Source of the DNA: Verrucomicrobiota bacterium
Lineage (GTDB): Bacteria > Verrucomicrobiota > Verrucomicrobiia > Opitutales > Opitutaceae
Direction: 5' to 3'
Assembly: GCA_016235555.1 (NCBI GenBank)
Contig: JACRKC010000012.1
Span: 1-47,326 of the forward strand
DNA length: 47,326 nucleotides
Positions 33,463 through 42,100 of the stretch are shown here, piece after piece; within the stretch, counting starts at the first letter, position 1; each line of letters begins with the position of its first letter. Made by a program: the position numbers and the translations under genes. The notes beneath the pieces were generated by a model that did no database searches, had not been told where the DNA came from, and was given only the letters and a program-made list of their open reading frames with translations.

Positions 33463-33602
33463 CTGGGTATATCACCCTAGTTATTGCAACTCGCTCGTTC
33501 GCGCAGAAACACGCAACGCCAGAGTAACGGAAAGTTCTTATGCTGGGTGATTACCCCTAAGTGCGCATGGATATTGGGCGCTACCTCCGTTCGGGGGTAG
33601 CG
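33463..33602. promoter_or_regulatory. Operator-like palindromes upstream of the collagen-like gene
   Basis: Three related sites lie 55-195 bp upstream of the start codon: CTGGGTATATCACCCTAG (33463-33480), CTGGGTGATTACCCCTAAG (33543-33561) and the hairpin GCTACCTCCGTTCGGGGGTAGC (33580-33601, shown as two arms GCTACC and GGTAGC around a CG-rich centre). The first two share CTGGGT...ACCC-CTA. Such spacing suggests binding by a dimeric regulator. The rest of the 33408-33762 gap holds no supported gene and no clear promoter boxes. Confidence 0.4.
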
Positions 33603-33762
33603 AGTGGTGTTGCGCGATGCGCGATCGGCCTCGGCCTTGCTCGCATAAGACCCTTCTACGGCGATCCGCTCAGGGTGTCCGGGAGCCAGGGTGCGAGGTC
33701 GCTGCCCGCCGACCAGCGGCGGCCCGACAAAACCCAGATACGAAGGGGCCTTGGTATTACTT

Positions 33763-33899
33763 ATTCCAATTCGCACTCAAGATGAGATGAACGCGATTGG
33801 CAGGAGCCTGCTTGCAGGCGATGGGCTACGAGGCGAATCGCCTGCAAGCAGGCTCCTACCTCCCGGCAGATTAGTCTCATCTTGATCGCGAATTGGAAT
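33763..33899. repeat. Nested inverted repeat, 137 bp (GGAGCCTGCTTGCAGGCGA type)
   Basis: Outer arms ATTCCAATTCGCACTCAAGA (33763-) and the inverted ...TCTTGATCGCGAATTGGAAT (to 33899) pair over 25 bp with two mismatches. Inside, AGGAGCCTGCTTGCAGGCGA pairs with TCGCCTGCAAGCAGGCTCCT. The right outer arm reaches the stop codon of the PLP-enzyme gene (33899-33901). Confidence 0.88.
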
Positions 33900-35683
33900 C
33901 AGCCGGCGAAGCGCGGCTGCGCGGCGGCGTGGCGGCGGTGGACGTCGACGTAGGTTTCGTCCACGAGCCGGTCGACGGCGGCGCCGTCGGGGAATTTGTC
34001 CGTGAAGCCCGGCGCGTCGGCGTCGATGGCGAGACGCGCGGTGGCGAGGAAGTCGCGGATGAGCTCGCGCGGATCCTCGTCGCCCACGGCGATGCGGATG
34101 GTGGTGGGCGTGATGCCGGCGGCGGCGAGCGCATCGGGCGAGAGTTCGCTGTGCGACGTGAGCGCGGGGCAGAGCACGACGGTGTTGTTCTGGCCGAGCG
34201 TGACCTGGTGGCCGAACATCGGCGCGAGCGAATCGAAGAAGCGCTCGAACGTCATGCGGGTGAGCCCCGCACGTTCGAAGTCGATCGTGAAGAGCGGCGA
34301 GGGCAGGCCGAGATAGCTGAGGCGGGCGCACACGGCGGCGTTGGGATCGTGCGGGTTGGCGGGGCCGTTGACGTGGATCTGCGGGTGCGACGCGAGCCAG
34401 CGCGCGAGCACGAGCGTGTTGATGCATTTCTTCAGCAGGCGCATCTCGAGCGACTTCATGCCGCTGAGGACTTCGAAGGCCTTGTCGGCGTCGAGGAACG
34501 CGCCCTTCACGTAGTAGACGTTCCAGAAGAGCGTGTGCTCCCAGCCGGGATCGCCCTTGGGCATGAACATGTCGGCGTTGCGGCCGATCACGCAGCCGGC
34601 GGTGGTGTTGCCGTCGCCGGCGAGATCCTTCGTGTAACTGTGGATGACGAAGTCGGGGCGCTCCGCGGCGTCGAGGCGCTGGAGCGGGCGCACGAGGAAC
34701 GGCGTGCCCACGGTGGCGTCGAGCATGACCGTGAGCCGCGCGGCGTGCGCGGCATGGCAGATGGCCGGCACATCGAGGAAGACGCCGTGCGGGTTGCACG
34801 GGCTCTCCAGGTAAACGTAGATCTCGCGGCCGCGGGCGAGGCGCGCGGCGTGTTCCTTCTCGGTGGCGGCGAGGGCGCGCGCGAAGTCGGCCGCGGTCGC
34901 GCCGTCGAAAAACTCCACGGCCACGTCGAGGTTCGACTTCTTCGCATACCAGTCGTGGAGGAGCTGGTGCGTGCCGCCGTAGACGTTGCGCGAGACGAGC
35001 ACGATGTCCTCGTAGCCGACGAGGTGCGCCAGGATGCTGTCGATCGCGGCCATGCCGCTGTTGAAATTCCACGCGAGATATTCGCCGGCGTGCGGTCCGG
35101 CCTCGATGTCGACGATGTGGTTGGCGAGCGAGATCGAGGTGGGGTTGAGCAGGCGCGAGTAGATCTCGTGGAGGAATTCGCGGCCTTGGAACGCATCGTC
35201 GATCCACTCGGTGCAGGCGAAGATGTAGGTCGCGGTGCGCGTGATGACGGGGTTGGCCGAGAAGATCGCGGCGACGTTGTCGAAGGTCGGGTAGGGGCCT
35301 TTCGCGAGCGTGGTCGTGGTCGAGTGGCCGAGAGACTGGTGGACCTTGCGCGTGGGGTTCTGCAGGTTGTCGAGGAGCTTCGCGAGTTGGAAGGCGACGA
35401 ACTTCTTCGCGTTGAAGAGCGCGAGCCGGTCGCCGCGTGGAAGTCGCTGCAATTCGCGCAGCGTGACTTCCCACAATTCGGTGAGATCGTCGCTCGCGAG
35501 GTAGAGCCGCCCGGCGAGGCGGAGCAGCGGGGCGCCGACGGGCGACGCGGGGTCGATGTGAAAATGCGCGAGCTGCTCGTGAGCGAGCTCGGCGGTGGTG
35601 GCGGCCTCGGTGGTCTTGCGGCGCGGGGAAAGAACGCGCGCGGAAGGCGAGACGGCCGAGTCGGGGCGTGACGTCGTTTGCAT
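33899..35683 (-). CDS. Cys/Met-metabolism PLP-dependent enzyme with long N-terminal extension
   Basis: This 594-residue fold-type I PLP enzyme is of the Cys_Met_Meta_PP family (cystathionine gamma-synthase/lyase, O-acylhomoserine sulfhydrylase group). Visible are N-V-Y235-G-G-T-H (PLP phosphate site), L-E-S-P-C-N-P-H-G, D322 in V-M-L-D-A-T-V-G and the Schiff-base lysine K352 in H-S-Y-T-K-D-L-A-G-D-G-N-T-T-A-G. Family members are mostly 380-440 residues. Here about 150 extra residues precede the core (including L-F-N-A-K-K-F-V-A-F-Q-L-A-K-L-L-D-N-L), which I do not recognise. Reaction unassigned; the surroundings give no sulfur-pathway gene. Confidence 0.85.
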   Translation of the reverse strand: MQTTSRPDSAVSPSARVLSPRRKTTEAATTAELAHEQLAHFHIDPASPVGAPLLRLAGRLYLASDDLTELWEVTLRELQRLPRGDRLALFNAKKFVAFQLAKLLDNLQNPTRKVHQSLGHSTTTTLAKGPYPTFDNVAAIFSANPVITRTATYIFACTEWIDDAFQGREFLHEIYSRLLNPTSISLANHIVDIEAGPHAGEYLAWNFNSGMAAIDSILAHLVGYEDIVLVSRNVYGGTHQLLHDWYAKKSNLDVAVEFFDGATAADFARALAATEKEHAARLARGREIYVYLESPCNPHGVFLDVPAICHAAHAARLTVMLDATVGTPFLVRPLQRLDAAERPDFVIHSYTKDLAGDGNTTAGCVIGRNADMFMPKGDPGWEHTLFWNVYYVKGAFLDADKAFEVLSGMKSLEMRLLKKCINTLVLARWLASHPQIHVNGPANPHDPNAAVCARLSYLGLPSPLFTIDFERAGLTRMTFERFFDSLAPMFGHQVTLGQNNTVVLCPALTSHSELSPDALAAAGITPTTIRIAVGDEDPRELIRDFLATARLAIDADAPGFTDKFPDGAAVDRLVDETYVDVHRRHAAAQPRFAG

Positions 35684-35780
35684 GGCGCGAGTGTGCGCCT
35701 CCGCGAGTGGGGTGGCAAGCGGCGCGTCGGCGGGCGGCCGGTCTGCTCTGTCGCCGCCACCCTCGTCTGCCCGAGTCCGG

Positions 35781-35917
35781 ATTAGGGAACGTTTTCCAAC
35801 CTGGTGGGAGGGGCTTTAGGCCCCGACGGGCTGCGGTGTGCGCCGGGCGTCGGGGCATAAAGCCCCTCCCACAATTCTTTCTCGCGCGATTTCATGAGTT
35901 TGAAAACACTCCCTAGT
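35781..35917. repeat. Nested inverted repeat, 137 bp (GGTGGGAGGGGCTTTA type core)
   Basis: The inner arms GGTGGGAGGGGCTTTAGGCC (35803-) and ...GGCATAAAGCCCCTCCCACA (to 35873) are the same family as the centre of the 117-bp elements. Outer arms ATTAGGGAACGTTTTCCAAC (35781-35800) and the inverted GTTTGAAAACACTCCCTAGT (35898-35917) pair with four mismatches. The right outer arm carries the stop codon of the GspF-like gene (35913-35915). Confidence 0.85.
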
Positions 35918-36860
35918 GTGCGAGCGCGCCGAGGTAGTTTCCGGCCGAGCGAAAAATCTGCAGCACCATCGCGACGGCGACGAGCAGGTAGGCGATGCGC
36001 GGCAGCCAGGTCGCCAGGGTCTGCACGCGATGCCGGAAACTCTGGGCGTAGCGGTCCGCGATGCGGGCGAAGGCGGCTTCGTGGGTGCCGGTGATCTCGG
36101 CGTTGCGCCACAGCGCGATGACATCAGAGGGCAGCGCGCCGGCGGAATCGATCGCCGTGCTCGCCGGCGTGCCATGGCGCGCGGTGCGCGTGGCCGCGTA
36201 ACGAAGCGTGGCGGCGAGGTGGGCATCGCGGCAGACGCTGGCGGCGAAGCGCAGCGAACTTGGGACATCGAGCGAAGTGCGGGCGAGGAAGCGCAGCGAG
36301 GCGGCCACGCGCCACCGTTGCAGGTCGCTCCATGCGTCATTCACGACGGGCACGTGGCGAAGGATCGTGTCGAGTTTTTCCGCGGGTGCCCGCCGCGCGA
36401 ACCAGACGCCGGCGGCGACCGCCATCCAAAGCGCGCTGAGCGGAAGCAGGGCGGCGAGCAAGTAATCGGCCAGGCTCGTGTGGCCGAGCACGAGTCCGCT
36501 GACCGGCGCGAGGAAGGCCCCCAGATGCACGATGAATGCTGGCAGCGTCAGACCGCTCTTCACGGTGCGTTGTGCTGAATCCATTTCCGTCGCGTAGTCG
36601 GCGAGGTCGTGGAGGGTGGCCTCGAGACTGCCGGAGTGCTCGGCAATCTGGAGGAGCTGAACGTGGTCCGACGGAAACACCCGCGGGAAGCGGGCGAACG
36701 CCGCCGAGAGCGGCTGGCCTTGCGCCACGATGCGCGCGGCGGCTCCGGCCTCGGGCAGGGACGAGGCGCAGGATTCGAGCGCGCCGCCCACGACCACCCC
36801 CGCGCGCAGCATCTCCGCGAGCGAACGGTAGAAGACGGCGAGGTCGCGGTCGGCGGGCAT
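35913..36860 (-). CDS. Type II secretion/pilus inner-membrane protein, GspF/PilC-like
   Basis: This 315-residue protein starts at the ATG at 36860; the frame upstream is noise. It has two T2SSF repeats. The first (about 5-125) has Y-R-S-L-A-E-M-L-R-A-G-V-V-V-G-G-A-L-E-S-C and the G-Q-P-L-S-A-A-F-A-R-F-P-R-V-F-P pattern. The second (about 190-315) has F-L-A-R-T-S-L-D-V-P-S-S-L and ends in a membrane helix (I-A-Y-L-L-V-A-V-A-M-V-L-Q-I-F). GspF proteins are usually about 400 residues with three helices; this one is short. No other secretion or pilus gene lies nearby, so it is an orphan that may serve a distant system. Confidence 0.85.
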   Translation of the reverse strand: MPADRDLAVFYRSLAEMLRAGVVVGGALESCASSLPEAGAAARIVAQGQPLSAAFARFPRVFPSDHVQLLQIAEHSGSLEATLHDLADYATEMDSAQRTVKSGLTLPAFIVHLGAFLAPVSGLVLGHTSLADYLLAALLPLSALWMAVAAGVWFARRAPAEKLDTILRHVPVVNDAWSDLQRWRVAASLRFLARTSLDVPSSLRFAASVCRDAHLAATLRYAATRTARHGTPASTAIDSAGALPSDVIALWRNAEITGTHEAAFARIADRYAQSFRHRVQTLATWLPRIAYLLVAVAMVLQIFRSAGNYLGALAH

Positions 36861-36902
36861 GCCCGGAAGCGTCGCGAGTAGAGGTGGGCAGTCAACGAGT
36901 GG

Positions 36903-36972
36903 TTGTAGGTCGGGCTTTACGCCCGACGTGCGGGGAGATGGGGCGGTGTCGGGCGTAAAGCCCGACCTACAA
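36903..36972. repeat. Inverted repeat, TTGTAGGTCGGGCTTTACG arms
   Basis: Arms TTGTAGGTCGGGCTTTACGC (36903-) and the inverted ...GGCGTAAAGCCCGACCTACAA (to 36972) are 25 bp and perfectly paired around a 20-bp centre. The right arm includes the TAG stop of the amidotransferase gene (36967-36969), so the repeat overlaps the coding end. Confidence 0.92.
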
Positions 36973-37659
36973 GGCGCGGACGAAGGCCGCGACGAGCGGC
37001 GGGACTTCGCCGCGGAGCGCGGCGCGCTCGGGTTGAAACAGCGTGCCGACGAAGAACGGGTGCAGCGTCGCGGGCAGCTCGGCGGCGCGAATCTCCCCGG
37101 TCGCGTCGAACGCGGTGAAGCGCAGGCCGGCGCGCTCGAACGCCGCGCGGTGTTCCGGGGCGGGGCCGTAGTTGCAGTGGTAACCCTCCGTGGACGTGTC
37201 GCGGCCGTAGGCGGCCCGCAATTGGCTGCCCGGCGCGAGGCGCAGCGTGCTTGTCTTCTCAACGAGCGAACACGCGAGACGCGTGACGACGAGGGTGTCG
37301 GCACTCGGATTCGTTTCGGCGTGATCGGCGGCGGCGAGGCCGAGGACATTGCGCGCGAATTCGATCAACGCGTGTTGGAAGCCGCCGCACGTGCCGAGGA
37401 AGGGTCGCTGCGTCTCGCGCGCCCAGCGGATCGCGTCGAGCGCGCCGGCCGGGTTTTCGTAGGGGCTCGCGGGCACGACCCACAGCGCGGAGAATTTTTG
37501 CAGATCGCGCGCGGCGGAGCGGAGGTCGCGCGTGGCGACCCACTGCCACGTGGCGTCGCGTTTCACCGCGGCGCAGGCGAGTTCCAGCGCGCGGGGGATG
37601 GCGCGGTGCGCGATGACGTCGGGCGAGTAGTCGCCGATGAGGGCGATGGCGGCGGGCAT
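36967..37659 (-). CDS. CTP-synthase-type class I glutamine amidotransferase-like protein with His-to-Gln change
   Basis: This 230-residue stand-alone protein resembles the glutaminase half of CTP synthase. It starts M-P-A-A-I-A-L-I-G-D-Y and carries the nucleophile elbow F-L-G-T-C91-G-G-F-Q-H-A. Its C-terminal motif is H200-P-F-F-V-G-T-L-F-Q209-P-E211. In CTP synthase the last part reads F-H-P-E, and that His is the catalytic base, so the triad is Cys-Gln-Glu here. No synthetase domain is attached. It may be a non-glutaminase enzyme or a binding protein; a related group is annotated as CTP synthase C-terminal-region-related (seleno)proteins. Function unknown. Confidence 0.8.
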   Translation of the reverse strand: MPAAIALIGDYSPDVIAHRAIPRALELACAAVKRDATWQWVATRDLRSAARDLQKFSALWVVPASPYENPAGALDAIRWARETQRPFLGTCGGFQHALIEFARNVLGLAAADHAETNPSADTLVVTRLACSLVEKTSTLRLAPGSQLRAAYGRDTSTEGYHCNYGPAPEHRAAFERAGLRFTAFDATGEIRAAELPATLHPFFVGTLFQPERAALRGEVPPLVAAFVRAL

Positions 37660-37759
37660 GACGGAGAGTTGCCGGAGGCGGGCGGGGAACGCACGAGCGA
37701 TGCGATGAACCGCCGGGCCAGATGCGACGAAGTGGGGCCGGCACAGTGCGACACGCCGG

Positions 37760-39067
37760 CTACATCTTCGCGAGCCGGTCGCGCAGCGCGGTGCGGAGAT
37801 CTTCGATTTTCCAGTAGGACTCGGTGACTTTTACGAGCGCGGGCGTCGATTGGAGCATGAACATCGCCCCGGCGAGGTTCTTGAAACGCGGGCGGCCTTC
37901 GCCGCGGAAAAAGGCCTGGTCCATCTCGCCGATCTTCGCGGCCGCGCGGCGGGCGGCGAGTTCCTGACGGCGTTCGTTGAGCCCGCCGAGCAGATTGAAG
38001 GTGTGGCGCGGATTGAACACGAGCGGGCTGAAAAAGTTGAGCGCGTGCAGGGGCAGCTCGCGGCGCCAGTCGCCGGCGCGCAAATTTTCGCTCGCATTAA
38101 ACTGAAGCAGGTCGCCGATGTGGAGATCCACGAAGGCATCGAGGCCGAAGGCGTATTCGATGCCGATGAGGCGGCGGGCGCCGGCCTCGCCGCCGCTGCC
38201 GCCGGCGAGCGCGGCGGCAAACCGGGCGCGCGCCGCGGGCGAGACGGTGGTGCGGTCGAGCACGAACGCGGCGGCTTCGAGCGCCATGCGCTGCATCACG
38301 CGCGCAATCATGAAACGCACGAGCGTGCGGGCGGAGGGCTCGAGCCTGCGGCTGACTTCGAGCAGCGGCTGGAGCGTCGCAAACGCGGCGTCGCCCTGTC
38401 CGTCGAGCGCCTGGAGGCCGGCGATGGCGGCGGCGCGTTGGGAGTAGGAGCGCACGGGAGCGAAGGCCATGATGTCCGCGTCGATGCGCCCCGGTGTGAG
38501 ATCGCCGATGCGGTCGAAGGTGGCGAGTTCATCCCACCACGCACGCACGGGCGCGAGGTCGGCCCAGTCGGCCTCGATGTCGGCGCGGTGCTCAGCGAGC
38601 CACTTGGCCCAGGCCTCCGGCTTGTCCGGTCCCACGAACGGACCCTGCTTGAAGATGCGGTTGGGGGCCTTGAAGTCGCGGCCGAGCGGCTGGCGCTTCG
38701 CGTAGCGCATGAGCACGGCGAAACTTTTCTCCGCGCCGGGAAATGCGGGCGAGATGTCGTTGAGAGTGACCGGGTGGAGCAGCGCCGCGTCGTCGGCCGC
38801 GAGATAGACGAGCACCGGGAGGACCACGGCGTAGCCGATCGCGATGCGGGGTAAGGGTGCCACGGCGCGGCGCCGCAGAATCCCGGTGAGCGCGATCGGG
38901 AGCACGACGGCCGCCGCGAGCGTCAGCCAGTCGGCGACCCGCGGTTGGCCGAGCACGAGCGGGATGATGGCGAGGGCGACAAAAAGGACGTAGGCCGTGA
39001 CGAGCGGAAGGTAGAGCGCGCCGCGAAGGAAGCGGATGGCGAAGGTGGAGGATTCGTCGGGTTGCAT
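37760..39067 (-). CDS. Membrane-anchored protein of unknown function, paralog 1
   Basis: Function not recognised. The 435-residue protein has three hydrophobic helices in the first 95 residues, then a soluble, mostly helical body. It is clearly related to the 453-residue product at 42483-43844. Shared blocks are I-S-P-A-F-x-G-A-E-K-S-x-A-V-L-M-R-Y, L-E-P-S-x-R-T-L-V-R-x-M-I-A-x-V-x-Q-R-M and A-L-D-G-x-G-D-x-A. The body, outside the membrane by topology, has no catalytic motif I can name. It sits 49 bp after the fusion-enzyme gene on the same strand. Confidence 0.75.
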   Translation of the reverse strand: MQPDESSTFAIRFLRGALYLPLVTAYVLFVALAIIPLVLGQPRVADWLTLAAAVVLPIALTGILRRRAVAPLPRIAIGYAVVLPVLVYLAADDAALLHPVTLNDISPAFPGAEKSFAVLMRYAKRQPLGRDFKAPNRIFKQGPFVGPDKPEAWAKWLAEHRADIEADWADLAPVRAWWDELATFDRIGDLTPGRIDADIMAFAPVRSYSQRAAAIAGLQALDGQGDAAFATLQPLLEVSRRLEPSARTLVRFMIARVMQRMALEAAAFVLDRTTVSPAARARFAAALAGGSGGEAGARRLIGIEYAFGLDAFVDLHIGDLLQFNASENLRAGDWRRELPLHALNFFSPLVFNPRHTFNLLGGLNERRQELAARRAAAKIGEMDQAFFRGEGRPRFKNLAGAMFMLQSTPALVKVTESYWKIEDLRTALRDRLAKM

Positions 39068-39088
39068 AGGCGAAGGGGAGAGTGAAAC

Positions 39089-39118
39089 GACACGAGGCGG
39101 GACGCCTCGTCCACGACT
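39089..39118. repeat. 30-bp palindromic repeat, copy 2
   Basis: Same 30 bases as 8346-8375 (core GAGGCGGGACGCCTC). The last two bases belong to the TAG stop codon (39117-39119) of the fusion-enzyme gene. Confidence 0.85.
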
Positions 39119-42100
39119 ACGGCGTGATTTCCATGATGCCGTTCATGATCGGCCAATGGCCGGGGAACGTGCAGACGTAGGGATAAAGTCCGGGAGTGGT
39201 GGGCGCCTTGAAGCGCAGGGTGACGCTGGCGCGCGGGTCGATGAGCTTGGTGGCGTGGAGGATCTTGTCCGAGACGGGCACGAAGTCCTTTTTGATTCCA
39301 TCCGGATCCTTCGCCATTTCGTTGCCGGCGATGCCGACTTCCTCGAGTGCGCCGGGTTTTACGATGACGAGATTGTGCTGCATCAGGTCGGGATTGGAAA
39401 ACACGAGCTTCACGGGCTGGCCGGCTTTTGCGGTGAATCGCTTCACGTCGAAGCTCATCCGCTCGGGCACAGTGCCGATCTGCACCGTGAGCAAGTTTGG
39501 CTGGCGATCGAACGTGGCTTCAGGGGAGGCCGGGTTGGTTTTTTGGTTTTTGCCTTTGGCTTTGCTCTTGGCCGCGGCGCGCGAATCGCGGGTCTGTTGA
39601 TCGATCCAGGCGCTGACGGTCTTCGTGGCCGGCGAGTCATGGGCGTGCTTCCAATGCGGCGCGAGTGCGGCGGAATCGAGCGACGTGCGGATGGCGTAGG
39701 CGACGTGGTTGTCGGCCGGCTTGGCGAGGGCGGGCAGGAGCGCGTCAAGGGTGGCCGCGCCGCCGACGTAGCTGGCGGTGATGGCGGCTTCCATGCGCAC
39801 GAGACCATCGTCGTCGCCGGCGCGGGCGCGGAGGAGCGTGGGCGTGTCGGCGAGGCGCGCATGGTCGTAGCGCAACTGAGCGGTGGCGGCGGCGCGGGCG
39901 AGTGGTTCCGGGCACGCGAGCAGCTCGCGCAGGAGCGGCAGGTTGGTTTCGCCCAAGGCGCGCGAGAGCCAGAGGGCTTCGAGTTGGGTCTGGCGGAAAC
40001 GCGGCGCCTTGGCGTCGAGTGCGTCGAGCCATCGCGCGAGTTCGGGGGCGACGGTGGCGCGGCCGCGGGCGGCCAGCTCGCGGCGCGCGAGATCGCGGAT
40101 ACGGTATTGCGGTGAGCGCAGGTGATCGAGCAGCGCGGGCACGCCGGCGCCGGCGATGCGCGGCGCGGGCGGAAGCGCGGCACCTTTCGGGACGACCCGC
40201 CAGATGCGCCCCGCGGTGCGATCGCGGCGATCGTCCCGGAGGGAATACTGCATGTGGCCCTTGATGGGGTTATACCAGTCGCAGATGTAGAGGTCGCCGC
40301 GCGGGCCGAATTTTACGTCGACGGGGATGAAGCTCAGGTTGGTCGAGAAGATGATGTCGCTGTCGTATTTTTCCTCGAAGTGGTCGGAGACGCGCGACCA
40401 GCGGTGAAGCTCGATACGATTGGTGGGCTTGTAGCGGGCCTTGACCATGAAGCCCTGCAGCGCGGAGCCCCACACCGGGCTGTCGATGAACTCATGGCCG
40501 CACGTGCCGGAGTAGGCGGGGAGCGTGCCGGGATCGATGTGTTGCTCGGGGAACGGCGGGTTGGTCGCGTGAAACGCGCTCGCGAAAATCGGGTGGCTTG
40601 CGATGTGGTGGCCCCATTCGTTGAACGCGACGCCCCAGGGGTTCGTGTTCGGGTAGCTGCCGAACGCGGTGAGCCGCTGCGTGGGCGGGTGCAGTTGAAA
40701 CCAGGACGAGTTGCGCGCCCGCACGGGGCCGTAGGCGGTCTCGACCTGCGTGTTGAGAAAGATCGACTCGCGGAACAGCAGATCGCCGTCGGGCGTGCGG
40801 ATGAAGTCGTGCAGCGAGTGGTGCGAATCCTCGGTGCCGAAGCCGCTGAAGAGGATGCGGCGCGTGTCGGCGCGGCCATCGCCGTCGGTGTCGAGGAGGA
40901 GCGTGAGATGCGGCTGCTCCGAGACGTAGACGCCACGGCCGTCGTCGGTGAGTTCGAAGCTGAGCGGGATGTGCAGGCCCTCGGCGAAGGTCGTGCATTT
41001 GTCGGCGCGGCCATCGCCGTCGGTGTCCTCGAGGATGACGATTTTGTCGGCGGGCTCCTGGCCGGGATAAACGTGCGGGTAGGTCGTCGAGCAACTGACC
41101 CAGAGGCGGCCGCGGGTGTCCCAGCGCAGCTGGATCGGCTTGGCGAGATTGGCGAACTGCTCCTCGGAGGCGAAGAGGTTCACTTCGAAGCGCGGGTCGA
41201 TCTTGAAGGCGGCGAGCTCGGCGGCGGGCTTCATCCATTCGTTGGCGGCCTTCGAGGTGTCAACGGGCGGCATCGGCGGGACGTTGGAGTCGTCGATGGG
41301 CGCGGTGATCTTTTCGCCGCGGGCGAGCGCGTGGATGCGCGCGTCGCGATTGGCGAGCATGACGTCGAAGCCGCGCATCGCGGGCAGGAAGTCGAGGTAG
41401 CCGAACGTGGCGTTGCGATCGCCGGTGTAGTAGAAGGTGTTGAGCGGGCGGTAGCGGCGGAAGAACTGGCGGTTCTTGTCAGCGATGGCGTCGAGCAACC
41501 CGGGCGCGACAGCGGGCGCGGGTTTGATGAAAAGCGTTTCGAACAATCGCCGGGCGAAGAGCGCGTAGCCGGCGTCGTTGAGGTGAATGCCGTTCGAAGT
41601 GAGTTGCGTGGCCGGATCGGCGAGCGCGGCGCGGGTGGCGCCGAAGGCGTCGAAGAACCCCACGCGCTGTTCGGCGGCGACCTCCTCCATCGCGCGCGCG
41701 TAGGCGGCGAGGCGGGAGTTGTTGAGATCGGCGGCGGGGACGCCCGGGACGTTTTCGTTGGCGATGGGTGCGATGAGCACGATGCGCGGCGCGGCACCGG
41801 GCCGGTAGGCGGTGGATTTTAGCTGGGTGAGAAACGCAACCAACCGCGCCCGAAATGCCGCGAGCTTGGCCGGGCCGCCAAAGGACTCGTTGAACCCGTA
41901 GGCGGCGAGGATGACGTCGGCCTGCTGCGCGCCGAGGTGCTGGTGAAGATCGCCGAAATTCTTCGGGCGCGGCGCGAGGTCGACCTCGTCGGCGGACCAT
42001 GCGAGGGTGCGGACGGAGAGTTCGAGCTGCGGAAACGCGGCCTGCAGCAGCGCCTCGAAGTGCGGGTGCTCGTCGCCGCGCTCGAAGAGCGAGTTGCCGA

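Noticed and set aside
33477-33776. 99-residue minus-strand frame upstream of the collagen-like gene
   Set aside because: It starts within the left arm of a nested repeat and covers operator-like palindromes; no motif, no ribosome binding site and no plausible fold.
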